Source: Cryobacterium flavum
Lineage (GTDB): Bacteria; Actinomycetota; Actinomycetes; Actinomycetales; Microbacteriaceae
DNA length: 64,000 nucleotides
Assembly (NCBI RefSeq): GCF_900103805.1
Contig: NZ_FNIB01000010.1
Location: forward strand, 1 to 64,000
Direction: 5' to 3'
Each line of letters begins with the position of its first letter. The first letter of the stretch is position 1. The notes under the pieces were generated by a model. The model saw only the letters and a program-made list of their open reading frames with translations, made no database searches and was not told where the DNA came from. Shown piece by piece: positions 8,951 to 17,833 of the stretch. The position numbers and the translations under genes are program-made.

Positions 8951-9808
8951 CTACGAAAACCATCGGCGTTCCTCCGGCAGACGGCCGAGGGCGATCATCA
9001 CTCGGTAGGCGATGACAGACAGGGCCAGGCCGCTCGCGATCACCACAATGCCAGCCGGCGAGTTGTAGGCGATGGCGGCTTCGGGGCGGGAGGCGAGCAG
9101 AACCAGAATGATCCACGGAGCTGCGACGCCGAGGCGGGCCGCATTGACCACCCACGACTGGCGGGCTTCCACCTCGAGCCGCACCGCGGCATCCTGCCTG
9201 AGCCAGGCGGCAAGGCTGCGCAGCACGAGGGTGAGGTCGCTTCCGCCGACCTCTCGCGCCATCCGCAGGGTTTCCAGAATGCGATCGGCGACCGGGTCGG
9301 CGAGGGAACGTTTGAGCTCGTCAACGCAGTACGTGAAATTGCCGGTGGCGCGGTATTCACGCTCGAACTGCGCGAACGCGGTGCGCGTCGCCGGCGGTCC
9401 GGCCTGGGCGAGGCTGCTCACGCTGTCGGGCAACGCCAGCCCGGAGCGCAGAGCCGACACCAGATGGTCGACGACGTCGGGCCACACCGTGCGGTTGGCG
9501 CGACGCCTGGCCGCCGCCCGCCACGACACGATCAGCCACGGCAGCAGCAGCCCGACCAGCCCGGCGACCGCGCTGAGCGCGAGAACAGCGAAGATTCCGT
9601 GCACCAGGGCAGCGGATGCCACCCCCGCGATCGCAGACAGCGCCAGGAACGCCGGCACCGGCACCGACCGCAGGCCGCCCTGAACCAGGCGCACCCGCAT
9701 CCGCTCCCCCACTCCGGCACGTTTGGGCGTGGATCCGGCCGGCCAGAGGAACGGGGCGAGAACGAGCACGAGACCGCTACCCAGCAGGCACCCCAGTACG
9801 AGAGTCAT
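8951..9808 (-). CDS. tadB: Tad pilus inner-membrane platform protein TadB
   Basis: This 285-aa type II secretion F-domain protein has hydrophobic helices near the N-terminus, around residues 55-95 and in two segments near the C-terminus. The cytoplasmic part contains WPDVVDHLVSALRSG and EREVGGSD-like segments (REVGGSDLTLVLRSLA) typical of TadB. With TadC it forms the membrane platform of the Flp/Tad pilus assembly machine. It overlaps the upstream tadA by four bases and is followed closely by tadC, so the three form one operon. It appears intact. Confidence 0.85.
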   Translation of the reverse strand: MTLVLGCLLGSGLVLVLAPFLWPAGSTPKRAGVGERMRVRLVQGGLRSVPVPAFLALSAIAGVASAALVHGIFAVLALSAVAGLVGLLLPWLIVSWRAAARRRANRTVWPDVVDHLVSALRSGLALPDSVSSLAQAGPPATRTAFAQFEREYRATGNFTYCVDELKRSLADPVADRILETLRMAREVGGSDLTLVLRSLAAWLRQDAAVRLEVEARQSWVVNAARLGVAAPWIILVLLASRPEAAIAYNSPAGIVVIASGLALSVIAYRVMIALGRLPEERRWFS

Positions 9809-11037
9809 GCGGCCCCCTGCCGCAACACCGACGCCGGGTCGACGCCGGCCGCACGAAACTTGGCGAGCTTCGTGGGGTGCGAACCGGTGGGCTCGAGGTG
9901 CCCGTGCGGCGAGAGGAACAGCGGGCTCGCCTCGATCGTCGACCCCGCCAGCTGGCCGCTCGGGGCGATGATCTCGGTGACCCGCCTTCGGCCGTGCCGG
10001 TCGATTTCGCAGTGCACCACGATATCAATGCAGCCTGCCACGGTCGGGAGCACGAACGAGGAGTCGATGTTGCGGCCGGCCAGCAGCGGCAGGGTCGAGA
10101 GCTTCGCGAGCGCATCCCTGGCACTGTTGGCATGAATCGAACACATCCCGGGCAGACCACTGTTGAGGGCGATGAGCAGGTCGAGACTCTCAGCCTCGCG
10201 CACCTCGCCGACGACGAGCCGGTCGGGGCGCATCCGCAGCGACTCCTTGATCAGGCGCCGCAGGGTGATCTCCCCGGTGCCCTCCAGGCTCGGCTGGCGG
10301 CACTGCATGGCGACGACGTCCCGCGCCGACAGATCGAGTTCGAAGGTTTCCTCGACGGTCACGATGCGTTCGCCTGGCCGGGTCGAGGAGAGCAGAGCGT
10401 TCAGCATCGTGGTTTTGCCGGTCTGCGTGGCACCGGACACCAGAATGTTCTGCCCGCCGAGCACGCAGATCCGCAGAAAATCAGCGGCCTGCTGGGTGAG
10501 CGCACCCAGCCCGACCAATTGGTTGAGGTCGCGGATGCGCCGGGTGAACTTGCGAATATTCACGGCCCAGTATTTGCGCGTTATGTCGGGGATCACCACG
10601 TGAAGACGGGAACCGTCGGGCAGGGAGGCGTCGACGAAGGGCGACGAGAGGTCGACGCGGCGGCCGGAGGCCTGCAGCATCCGCTCGACCAGGTCGCGCA
10701 CGTCCTGCTCGGCGAGCAACAAAGTCGTGAGCTCTGGCACGCCGTCGCGCGCCACGAATACTCGGGCCGGACCATTGATCCAAATTTCTTCGATCTCCGG
10801 ATCGTCGAGAAACGGCTGCAGCACGCCGAAGCCGGTGAGCGCTGCCACAACCTCGCGGGCGGCCTGGTGCTCGTCAGCGATCATTGGGGCGAGCCCGCCT
10901 AGCGCCCGCTCACTGTAGCGGCGCAGTTCGTCGCGCACATACTGCTCCACCAGGGTGTTGTTCGCTGCCAGGTCGACGCCTTCACGGCGCACCCGCATTC
11001 GCACTTGCTCTGTGATGATACGAACGGCTTCGGTCAT
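9805..11037 (-). CDS. tadA: Tad pilus assembly ATPase TadA/CpaF
   Basis: This 410-aa secretion ATPase belongs to the VirB11/CpaF family. It carries Walker A GATQTGKTT, an Asp-box-like VEETFELDL, Walker B RLVVGEVREAESLDLL and the His box GMCSIHANSARDAL. It powers assembly of Flp-type pili with TadB and TadC. It is the first gene of the leftward operon, and no tadZ-like gene lies upstream. Pilin and TadE/F genes, normally found after tadC, are absent from the window because the island begins there. Confidence 0.9.
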   Translation of the reverse strand: MTEAVRIITEQVRMRVRREGVDLAANNTLVEQYVRDELRRYSERALGGLAPMIADEHQAAREVVAALTGFGVLQPFLDDPEIEEIWINGPARVFVARDGVPELTTLLLAEQDVRDLVERMLQASGRRVDLSSPFVDASLPDGSRLHVVIPDITRKYWAVNIRKFTRRIRDLNQLVGLGALTQQAADFLRICVLGGQNILVSGATQTGKTTMLNALLSSTRPGERIVTVEETFELDLSARDVVAMQCRQPSLEGTGEITLRRLIKESLRMRPDRLVVGEVREAESLDLLIALNSGLPGMCSIHANSARDALAKLSTLPLLAGRNIDSSFVLPTVAGCIDIVVHCEIDRHGRRRVTEIIAPSGQLAGSTIEASPLFLSPHGHLEPTGSHPTKLAKFRAAGVDPASVLRQGAA

Positions 11038-11110
11038 CCCCGAATGATGGCCTGTTTTAAGAATTCTCGGGCAAGTTATGCACAGGGCTTGTTTTTCTGT
11101 TCCCTGAACA

Positions 11111-11151
11111 GCAAAAATAATCGCAACGGATGTCGGGCATCCGTTGCGATC
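11111..11151 (-). terminator. rho-independent terminator of the bdhA transcript
   Basis: ATCGCAACGGATG and its exact complement CATCCGTTGCGAT (11121-11151) form a 13-bp stem with a five-base loop. On the minus strand it is followed by TATTTTTG. It lies 45 bases beyond the stop of the leftward 3-hydroxybutyrate dehydrogenase gene and before tadA. Confidence 0.8.
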
Positions 11152-11195
11152 ATCCGTCAGGGCCAGCCTGGCCGGTGCAGTATGTCGACTCAGCG

Positions 11196-12005
11196 TCAGC
11201 GGGCCGACCAGCCGCCGTCCATCGTATAGCTCGAACCGGTGACCATGGCGGCGTCGTCGGAGGCGAGCCAGGCCACGAGCGAGCCGACCTCGGCCGGTTC
11301 CACCAGCCGCTTGATCGCGCTCTCGGTGAGCATGATCTTGCTGAGCACCTCGGCCTCCGGAATACCGTGCACGAGTGCCTGGTCGGTGATCTGCTTTTCG
11401 ACCAGGGGCGTGCGTACATAGCCCGGAGCCACACAGTTGCTCGTAACCCCGTGGGCGCCGCCCTCGAGCGCGGTCACCTTGGACAGGCCCTCGAGCCCGT
11501 GCTTGGCCGCCACGTAGGCGCTCTTGAACGGCGAGGCGCGAATGCCGTGCACCGACGACACGTTGATGATGCGTCCGAAATTGGCCGCGTACATCTGCGG
11601 CAGCACTGCCCGAATCAGCAGGAACGGCGCCTCCAACATGAGGGTCAGAATATTGTGAAAATCGGCCGGCGCAAAGGACTGGATCGGATTGATCCGTTGG
11701 ATTCCGGCGTTGTTGACCAGAATGTCGACGCCGTTCAGTGCCGTGGCCAGGGCCTCGTCGCTGAGGGCCTCGGTGTCCATCAGGTTGACGGTCCAGATCG
11801 ACCCGCCCACCTCCTCGGCCAGTGCCGTAGCACTAGCCGTGTCGATGTCGGCGACGACGACGTGCGCGCCGCGGGCGGCGAGCGCCCGCACGACGGCGGC
11901 GCCGATGCCGCTCGCACCGCCCGTGACCAGGGCGCGACGCCCCGCGAGGGGCTGTTCGGCGGTGGGAATAGCGCTGACGCTGACGGCGTCGGTGAGATCA
12001 GTCAT
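11196..12005 (-). CDS. bdhA: 3-hydroxybutyrate dehydrogenase (SDR family)
   Basis: This 269-aa classical short-chain dehydrogenase has the cofactor motif TGGASGIG near residue 30, NNAG, and the catalytic Ser-Tyr-Lys set in NVSSVHG and SAYVAAKHG. VTSNCVAPGYVRTPLVEKQI is the pattern of 3-hydroxybutyrate dehydrogenases. It would oxidise 3-hydroxybutyrate to acetoacetate with NAD. ATG 12005 is preceded by AAGGA at a good distance. It lies downstream of an MHS-family transporter and a divergent LysR regulator, suggesting an uptake-and-oxidation module for 3-hydroxybutyrate or a related acid. Other SDR substrates cannot be excluded. Confidence 0.82.
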   Translation of the reverse strand: MTDLTDAVSVSAIPTAEQPLAGRRALVTGGASGIGAAVVRALAARGAHVVVADIDTASATALAEEVGGSIWTVNLMDTEALSDEALATALNGVDILVNNAGIQRINPIQSFAPADFHNILTLMLEAPFLLIRAVLPQMYAANFGRIINVSSVHGIRASPFKSAYVAAKHGLEGLSKVTALEGGAHGVTSNCVAPGYVRTPLVEKQITDQALVHGIPEAEVLSKIMLTESAIKRLVEPAEVGSLVAWLASDDAAMVTGSSYTMDGGWSAR

Positions 12006-12048
12006 GATGTTCCTTAGATTGCACGATCGCTGCACGGGGCGGGTCGGC

Positions 12049-12081
12049 GAGAGGCGGGGCACCAACGGCGCCCCGCCTCTC
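12049..12081 (-). terminator. strong hairpin between transporter and dehydrogenase genes
   Basis: GAGAGGCGGGGC (12049-12060) pairs exactly with GCCCCGCCTCTC (12070-12081). On the minus strand no T-run follows, so it may act as a partial terminator, an attenuator or an mRNA-stabilising stem rather than a full stop between the MFS gene and bdhA. Confidence 0.5.
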
Positions 12082-12104
12082 GGACCGGGGTTACACAAGC
12101 CGGG

Positions 12105-13511
12105 TCAGTTGCCGGTACTCACGGGCTCGAGCCCGTGCTTGCGGGCGTCCACGGCGTCGACCTCGCGCAGCGACACTCCCTTGGTCTCCTTGAGAGTGAC
12201 TACGGCGACCACCGTGATCGCGCAGGCGACCATGATGTAGATGGCAACCGGAACCCAGGTGTTGTACTGCTGCAGAAGGGCGGCCGCGATGATCGGCGCC
12301 ATGGAGCCGGCCAGAATCGACGTGACCTGGTAGCCGAGCGACACCCCCGAATAACGCATGCGGGTCGGGAACATCTCAGCCATGATGGCGGGCTGGCCCG
12401 CGTACATCAGGGCGTGGAAGCACAAGCCCACCGTGACGGCGAGGATGATGAGCACGGGGTTCAGCGTGTCGAACATCGGGAAGGCGAAGAACGCCCAGGT
12501 GGCACCGAGCACAGCACCGGCCAGGTAGACGGGCTTGCGGCCGATGCGGTCGGAAAGCCGGCCGACCTGCGGAATCACGATGAAGTGCACGACGTGCGCG
12601 ATGAGCAGGGCGATCAGCAACTGCCCCGTGTCGTATTCGTGCACGGTCTTCAGGTAGACGATCGTGAAACTCACGATGATGTAATACAGGATATTCTCGG
12701 CGAACCGCAGCCCCATGGCTCCGAGAATACCCTTCGGGTACTTGCGCACGACCTCGAGCACGCCGTAGTTGATGGCCTTCTCAGCTTCAACCTGCGCGCG
12801 GGCCTCGAGAAAGATCGGGGCTTCGCTGACATGGGTGCGAATGTAGTAACCGATCACGACGATGATCGCAGAGAGCCAGAAGGCCACACGCCAGCCCCAG
12901 CTGAGGAACTGCTCGGGCGGAAGGATCCACGTCATAGTGAGCAGCACGAGCGTGGCGAGCAGGTTGCCCAACGGAACGGCGGCCTGCGGCCAGCTCGACC
13001 AGAAACCGCGGGACTGGTTCGGGCTGTGCTCGGCGACCAGGAGAACGGCGCCGCCCCACTCACCACCGACGGCGAAGCCCTGGATGAAGCGGAGGGCCAC
13101 GAGCAGCGCCGGAGCCCAGTAGCCGATGGTGTCGAAGCCGGGCAGACAGCCCATCAGGAAGGTGGCGGCACCGACCATGATGATCGTCACCTGCAGGGTG
13201 TGCTTGCGTCCGAGCTTGTCCCCGATCTGACCGAAGACGATGCCACCAAGCGGGCGGGCGATGAATCCGACAGCATAGGTGAGGAACGCGGCGATGATGC
13301 CGTCAAGCTCACTGCCGGCGTTAGGAAAAAAGACCGTGCCGAAAACCAGGCTGGCGGCAGTCGCGTAGAGGAAGAACTCGTACCATTCCACGACCGTGCC
13401 GACCATGGAAGCGGCGACAATCTTCTTGAGGCCGGATTTCTCGGTTTCGCTGCCAGCGGTGCGCGTGGCCTTGCCGGAACCGGCAGCCCCAACGCGTTGA
13501 TTGACACTCAT
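12105..13511 (-). CDS. MHS-family (metabolite:H+ symporter) MFS transporter
   Basis: This 468-aa transporter starts at ATG 13511 after AAGGAG. The N-terminus MVGTVVEWYEFFLYATAAS is the hallmark of metabolite:H+ symporters related to ShiA, ProP and KgtP. The MFS loop motif appears as GQIGDKLGRKHTLQ, and twelve hydrophobic segments can be counted. Members import organic acids, shikimate or betaines with protons. The adjacent dehydrogenase suggests 3-hydroxybutyrate or a similar short acid here, which is an inference. It is divergent from a LysR gene that probably controls it. Confidence 0.85.
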   Translation of the reverse strand: MSVNQRVGAAGSGKATRTAGSETEKSGLKKIVAASMVGTVVEWYEFFLYATAASLVFGTVFFPNAGSELDGIIAAFLTYAVGFIARPLGGIVFGQIGDKLGRKHTLQVTIIMVGAATFLMGCLPGFDTIGYWAPALLVALRFIQGFAVGGEWGGAVLLVAEHSPNQSRGFWSSWPQAAVPLGNLLATLVLLTMTWILPPEQFLSWGWRVAFWLSAIIVVIGYYIRTHVSEAPIFLEARAQVEAEKAINYGVLEVVRKYPKGILGAMGLRFAENILYYIIVSFTIVYLKTVHEYDTGQLLIALLIAHVVHFIVIPQVGRLSDRIGRKPVYLAGAVLGATWAFFAFPMFDTLNPVLIILAVTVGLCFHALMYAGQPAIMAEMFPTRMRYSGVSLGYQVTSILAGSMAPIIAAALLQQYNTWVPVAIYIMVACAITVVAVVTLKETKGVSLREVDAVDARKHGLEPVSTGN

Positions 13512-13670
13512 TATCTGTCTCCTTTGTGTCGTCAATGACACGTACTTGGCGTGAGGTGTGCGGGAAGGATTCGGTCGTCTACAACAGAAGCACGACTTGA
13601 CTGAGTATTCACGCACGACGGTCGGGCAACAAGAGCCAAAACGACAGAACGCGTGTGCATAATTGCAGAT
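13512..13670. promoter_or_regulatory. divergent promoter region between transporter and LysR gene
   Basis: This 159-base gap between oppositely transcribed genes must carry both promoters and, by LysR convention, the regulator's binding site. GCGTGA (13549-13554) and TCACGC (13609-13614) are inverted partners but lie too far apart to call an operator. I see no confident -35/-10 pair. Confidence 0.4.
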
Positions 13671-14597
13671 ATGACCTTTCCAGCGATAGGTACCGCTCCC
13701 AATCCCGACGATCTGCTCATCTTTCTGGCCGTCGCCCGCACCGGCCGGTTCACCACCGCGGCGGAGGGCCTGGGCCTGAACCACACCACCGTGTCGCGGC
13801 GCATCGCGGCCCTCGAAAAGGCCCTCGACGGTCGTCTGCTGGCGCGCGCCGTCGGCGGCTGGGAGCTGACCGAGCTCGGAGAACGCGCACGCACCGCGGC
13901 CGAGGGAGTGGAATCCGCCGTCACCCTGCTGCGTGGCTCCGACAGTGAAGCCCAACAGATCTCCGGCGTGGTGCGCATGTCGGCGACGGACGGCTTCAGC
14001 GCTTACATCGCGGCTCCGGCCGTGGCAACCCTGCAGCGACGGCATCCGCTGTTGCGGGTAGAAATCGTCACCGTCACCCGCCGCGCCCTGCAGCACCGTT
14101 CGGGGCTGGACATCGAGATCGTCGTCGGTGAACCCCAGGTGCACCGGGCCGAGTCCATTCTGCTCGGCTACTACAACCTCGGAATGTACGCCTCACGCCA
14201 GTACCTGAAGACCCACGGCACACCGACCACCATCGCCGAGCTGACCGAGCATCCGCTGGTCTATTTTGTGGATTCGATGCTTCAGGTCGACGACCTCGAC
14301 GCCCCCCGGCGGCTCGTCCCGCAGATGCGGGAGTCGCTCAGCTCCACCAACGTGTTCGTGCACGTCGAGGGAACCAGGGCCGGCGCCGGAATCGGATTCC
14401 TACCCTGCTTCATGGCCGATCAGCACAGTGATCTAGTGCGCCTGCTGCCGGAAGATTTTCAGGAACGACTGCCGTACTGGATGGTCCTCCGCACCGAGTC
14501 ACTGCGGCTGCCGGCGGTGGCGGCGCTCGTCGCTGCGCTCCGCGCCCAGATGGAGTCCTATGCGGCAGCGCTGCTCGGCAACGACCCCACCATCTAG
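13671..14597 (+). CDS. LysR-family transcriptional regulator
   Basis: This 308-aa protein has an N-terminal winged helix-turn-helix (LLIFLAVARTGRFTTAAEG, then HTTVSRRIAALEKAL), followed by a periplasmic-binding-like effector domain. The helix is close to that of LysR proteins with a short linker, such as those controlling organic-acid genes. I chose ATG 13671 (MTFPAIG) because the GTG codons at 13653 and 13655 have no ribosome site. It probably regulates the divergent transporter-dehydrogenase genes in response to their substrate. Confidence 0.85.
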   Translation: MTFPAIGTAPNPDDLLIFLAVARTGRFTTAAEGLGLNHTTVSRRIAALEKALDGRLLARAVGGWELTELGERARTAAEGVESAVTLLRGSDSEAQQISGVVRMSATDGFSAYIAAPAVATLQRRHPLLRVEIVTVTRRALQHRSGLDIEIVVGEPQVHRAESILLGYYNLGMYASRQYLKTHGTPTTIAELTEHPLVYFVDSMLQVDDLDAPRRLVPQMRESLSSTNVFVHVEGTRAGAGIGFLPCFMADQHSDLVRLLPEDFQERLPYWMVLRTESLRLPAVAALVAALRAQMESYAAALLGNDPTI

Positions 14598-14612
14598 ACT
14601 AGGAACACACCC

Positions 14613-14694
14613 GCGGGAGTGGTGGAATTGGCAGACACGCAGGATTTAGGTTCCTGTGCTTTCGAGCGTGGGGGTTCAAGTCCCCTCTCCCGCA
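14613..14694 (+). tRNA. tRNA-Leu (anticodon UAG)
   Basis: The acceptor stem GCGGGAG (14613-14619) pairs with CTCCCGC (14687-14693), and A14694 is the discriminator. The anticodon stem CAGGA/TCCTG encloses the loop TTTAGGT, giving anticodon TAG. The T arm shows GGGGTTCAAGTCCCC, and a class II long variable arm is present. The CCA end is not encoded. Confidence 0.95.
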
Positions 14695-14695
14695 C

Positions 14696-15373
14696 ATGGT
14701 CCCTATTTCAGCACTCGACAGCACGTTGAACGACGTACTCTCACATACGGGCGCCGTTCTTTTCTACCTGCTCATTTGGGGTCTGGTCTTCGCCGGAACA
14801 GCACTTTTTCTGGGCGTGTTCATTCCGTTCATCACCGGTGACTCGCTGTTGTTCGGTTCCGGCCTCGTGGCCGCTTCCACGGGCAACATCAACATCGTGA
14901 TCCTGGTCATCGGCACCGGCATCGCGGCGTTCCTCGGCGACCAGGTCGGGTTTCTGCTCGGTCGTCACTACGGGCGCGGTTACCTCGAACGTCACGGCGG
15001 TCGACGCACCCAGGCCGCGATCATCAAAACCGAATCCTTCTACCGCAAGTTCGGCTGGTGGTCCGTGGTCATCGCCCGATTCATGCCGTGGGCTCGGGTC
15101 TTCGTTCCGGTGGTCGCCGGCGTCGGCCGCATGAATTACTACAAATTTCTCACCAGCAATCTGCTCGGAGCGCTATCCTGGGGCGTCGGGCTCACCCTCA
15201 CCGGCTATTACGCGGCGACGATCCCCGGCGTCAAGAGTGCGGCGTACATTATCGCTGGCGTGCTCATCACGGCGTCGATCGTGGTCGGGTTTCGCACCTG
15301 GCGCATCGACCGCGCCCAGCGTAAAGCGGATGCCACGGCCAGAGACCTCGAAATCAGCCCCCCAGTCGGCTGA
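14696..15373 (+). CDS. DedA-family membrane protein
   Basis: This 225-aa DedA/SNARE-associated family protein, now viewed as a lipid-carrier flippase group, has several membrane helices. Family motifs are visible: FIPFITGDSLLFGSG (F/Y-x-P-G-like re-entrant loop), FLGDQVGFLLGRHYGRG and ARFMPWARVFVPVVAGVGRM. The apparent ATG lies one base after the tRNA-Leu discriminator, so the message would begin inside or with the tRNA transcript, and no separate ribosome site fits. A downstream start such as TTG near 14726 is possible. A second DedA gene follows. Confidence 0.8.
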   Translation: MVPISALDSTLNDVLSHTGAVLFYLLIWGLVFAGTALFLGVFIPFITGDSLLFGSGLVAASTGNINIVILVIGTGIAAFLGDQVGFLLGRHYGRGYLERHGGRRTQAAIIKTESFYRKFGWWSVVIARFMPWARVFVPVVAGVGRMNYYKFLTSNLLGALSWGVGLTLTGYYAATIPGVKSAAYIIAGVLITASIVVGFRTWRIDRAQRKADATARDLEISPPVG

Positions 15374-15493
15374 CCTACCCCCTGTTTCAGGGGGTGGCGG
15401 CCCGGCATTTTCTCACCATGAGGCGATACCCTGTGTCTCGGCATCCGCCGTCGTTACCCGAACGTCTGCCCCCCGCCGACTGGAGTTCCCCGC

Positions 15494-16231
15494 GTGATTC
15501 ACACCGCACTGATTCCCTGGCTCGACCCGACGCACATCATCGAGTCGGCCGGCCCCTGGGCCCTGCTCGTCGTCTGCGCGATCGTCTTTGCCGAGACCGG
15601 CCTCCTGGTCGGGTTTCTGCTGCCGGGCGACACCCTGCTGGTCATCACCGGACTGCTCGCCTTTCCCGCCGCCGGCGTCATCCGGATCGACATCTGGTGG
15701 GTGGCGCTGGCAATCGGCTTCGCGGCCTTCCTCGGCGGTGAGGTGGGCTATCTGATCGGGCATAAATTCGGTCCCCGCGTCTTTGAACGCAAGGAATCCG
15801 GCCTGTTCAGCATCAAGAACGTAGACCGCACGAACGCATTCTTCGTGCGATTCGGCGGCGTCGCCGTCATCGTCGCCCGGTTCGTTCCGATCGTGCGCAC
15901 TTTCGCACCGGTCGCCGCCGGCGTCGGCCACATGGACTACCGTAAATACACCCTATACAACTTGATCGGCGCACTGCTCTGGGGGGCCGGCCTCACCTTC
16001 GGCGGATACTTCCTGGGCTACATTCCACCGGTGGCCGAATTCGTCACGAAGTACATCGACCTGATCCTGCTCGGCGCAGTGGTCGTCACCCTCATCCCCA
16101 CGGTGTACCACTACGTGCAGTCCGTCGTGAAGGCCCGCCGGCTGCGCGGCCAGCCCACGAGCGAGACCGGCAGCCACCTGCTCGACCCCGAGACGTTCAA
16201 GACCAACCACAACGGGCGCCACGAGGGCTGA
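15494..16231 (+). CDS. DedA-family membrane protein (second copy)
   Basis: This 245-aa DedA-family protein starts at GTG 15494, with GGAG nine bases upstream. The motifs GFLLPGDTLLVITGLLAFP, GGEVGYLIGHKFG and ARFVPIVRTFAPVAAGVGHM are all typical, and it keeps the PGD motif that the first DedA carries as TGD. It has about five hydrophobic segments and a basic C-terminal tail. The two DedA proteins are in tandem but clearly diverged, so they probably handle different lipid carriers or have different regulation. Confidence 0.87.
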   Translation: MIHTALIPWLDPTHIIESAGPWALLVVCAIVFAETGLLVGFLLPGDTLLVITGLLAFPAAGVIRIDIWWVALAIGFAAFLGGEVGYLIGHKFGPRVFERKESGLFSIKNVDRTNAFFVRFGGVAVIVARFVPIVRTFAPVAAGVGHMDYRKYTLYNLIGALLWGAGLTFGGYFLGYIPPVAEFVTKYIDLILLGAVVVTLIPTVYHYVQSVVKARRLRGQPTSETGSHLLDPETFKTNHNGRHEG

Positions 16232-16253
16232 TCGGCTCAGGGCTCCAGCAAAT

Positions 16254-17162
16254 TCAACGGTGCTGGTGGTCTTCGTGCTCGGCGTGCTCGGTTGGTTCCA
16301 GCTGAAACGTCGAGTGTGCTACGTCGAAGTGTGTGCTGAGGCATCCGGACAGCTCATCGAGCAGAGCGTCAGTGCCGCGTGCGAGCACCGTCGCCTCCAC
16401 GACAATGTGTGCGGTGAACACATGGGCTCCGCTGGTGATGGCCCAGACATGCACATCGTGCACGGCGACCACACCGGCAGTGCCGAGGAGATGGCGTCGA
16501 ATCTCGCAAATATCGGTGTCGGCCGGCGTCGATTGGCTGAACACGCGCACCACGTCACGAAGCAGCACAAAGGCGCGCGGCACGATCATGGCGGCGATGA
16601 CCAGCGAGGCGACGGCATCCGCCCCGGTAAAACCGGTCAGGAGGATGACGATGGCCGCGACGATCACGGCGACCGACCCGAGCGCGTCCCCGAGTACCTC
16701 GAGGTAGGCGCCGCGCATGTTGATCGACCCAGCGGCCGCCGGGCGCAGCAGCATTATTCCGGCGATGTTCGCCGCCAGCCCGATGATGGCGACGATGAGC
16801 ATGGGAGTGGGCAGCACCGCGCTCTCGCTCGGACTAATGAGACGCGCGATCGCGGCGACCGAAACGGCGCCGGCCACGCCGAGCAGAATCAGACCGTTGA
16901 TCAGCGCGCCGAACACCTCGGCCCGTTGAAAGCCAAAGGTGGCCCGGTCGGTCGCCGGACGTGCCGCGACCACGGTAGCGGTCAGAGCGACGATGAGCCC
17001 GAACAGGTCGGAGAGCATGTGGCCAGCATCGGCCAGCAGCGCGAGCGATCCGGTCAGAGCGGCACCGATCACTTCGAGCAGCAGCACGGACGCCACGATG
17101 CCGATGGCGAGGGTCAGTCGCCGCCTGTTCGAGCCGGTGCCGTGCGCGTGATCGTGGCCCAT
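16254..17162 (-). CDS. cation diffusion facilitator (zinc/cadmium/cobalt exporter, CzcD type)
   Basis: This 302-aa CDF-family metal exporter has a His-rich N-terminus (MGHDHAHG) and C-terminus (HAEHEDHQHR), six hydrophobic segments, and the TM2 metal site HMLSD within LADAGHMLSDLFGL. The TM5 site reads EVLGD, with Glu in place of the first His/Asp, a variant I believe is common in actinobacterial members. The cytoplasmic C-terminal domain contains VVAVHDVHVWAITSG. It exports divalent metal, most likely Zn2+, using the proton gradient. Confidence 0.88.
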   Translation of the reverse strand: MGHDHAHGTGSNRRRLTLAIGIVASVLLLEVIGAALTGSLALLADAGHMLSDLFGLIVALTATVVAARPATDRATFGFQRAEVFGALINGLILLGVAGAVSVAAIARLISPSESAVLPTPMLIVAIIGLAANIAGIMLLRPAAAGSINMRGAYLEVLGDALGSVAVIVAAIVILLTGFTGADAVASLVIAAMIVPRAFVLLRDVVRVFSQSTPADTDICEIRRHLLGTAGVVAVHDVHVWAITSGAHVFTAHIVVEATVLARGTDALLDELSGCLSTHFDVAHSTFQLEPTEHAEHEDHQHR

Positions 17163-17237
17163 GGCTCAAGATTAGGGCGGGGAGGGGCCGGTCGCCAGCC
17201 GCTGGGCTAGTTGGGAATGAATGCCGTTCTCAGCACG

Positions 17238-17831
17238 CTAGGCCTGACCGAGCACCTCGCGCAGCACCGGTACGAGACCCTCCAACGCGATCGCCCGATG
17301 ACTGACCTGGTTCTTCACGTGGGCCGACAACTCGGCGGCCGAAATGGCGTAGCCCTCGGGCAGAAAGATCGGGTCGTAGCCGAACCCGTTGGCGCCGGCC
17401 GGTTCGAACAGAAGCTGCCCCGGCCATTCGCCGGTCACGGCCCGCTCGGTACCGTCGGGCAGGGCGAGGGCGGCCACACAGGTGAAGTGGGCGTCGCGGT
17501 GTTCCTCGGACACGTCACTAAGCTGCCAGAGCAGCAGGCGCAGGTTCTCGCCGGCGTCCTTGGCTGGCCCCGACCAACGCGCCGAGAAGATTCCGGGTGC
17601 GCCGCCGAGAATGTCGACGCAGATGCCCGAGTCGTCAGCGATCGCCGGCAGTCCGGTGTGCGCTGCGGCGGCACGAGCCTTGATCAGGGCGTTTTCGGTG
17701 AAGCTGATGCCGTCCTCGACCGGTTCGGGGCCGTCATAGGCGAGCACCTCCACACCGGGAAGTTGCGGGGCCAGAATGCGCCGAAGTTCCTCGACCTTAT
17801 GGGCGTTGTGGGTGGCCAGAACGATCTGCAC
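17238..17831 (-). CDS. rdgB: non-canonical purine NTP pyrophosphatase (RdgB/HAM1)
   Basis: This 197-aa enzyme hydrolyses dITP, dITP-like and XTP nucleotides to monophosphates to keep them out of nucleic acids. The N-terminal IVLATHNAHKVEEL, the catalytic FTENALIKA, the segment ADDSGICVDILGGAPG and GFGYDPIF are all family signatures. The GTG start at 17831 lies two bases beyond the rph stop. The rph-rdgB pairing is widespread in bacteria and supports the call. Confidence 0.95.
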   Translation of the reverse strand: MQIVLATHNAHKVEELRRILAPQLPGVEVLAYDGPEPVEDGISFTENALIKARAAAAHTGLPAIADDSGICVDILGGAPGIFSARWSGPAKDAGENLRLLLWQLSDVSEEHRDAHFTCVAALALPDGTERAVTGEWPGQLLFEPAGANGFGYDPIFLPEGYAISAAELSAHVKNQVSHRAIALEGLVPVLREVLGQA

Positions 17832-17833
17832 GA

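Noticed and set aside
9616-10902. 428-codon plus-strand open frame opposite tadA and tadB
   Set aside because: Antisense shadow of two recognised genes; composition is that of reverse-complemented coding sequence.
12135-13538. Long open frame (467 codons) on the plus strand
   Set aside because: It lies opposite the MFS transporter gene, has an Asp/Gly/His/Arg-rich composition typical of antisense frames in GC-rich DNA, and has no motifs.
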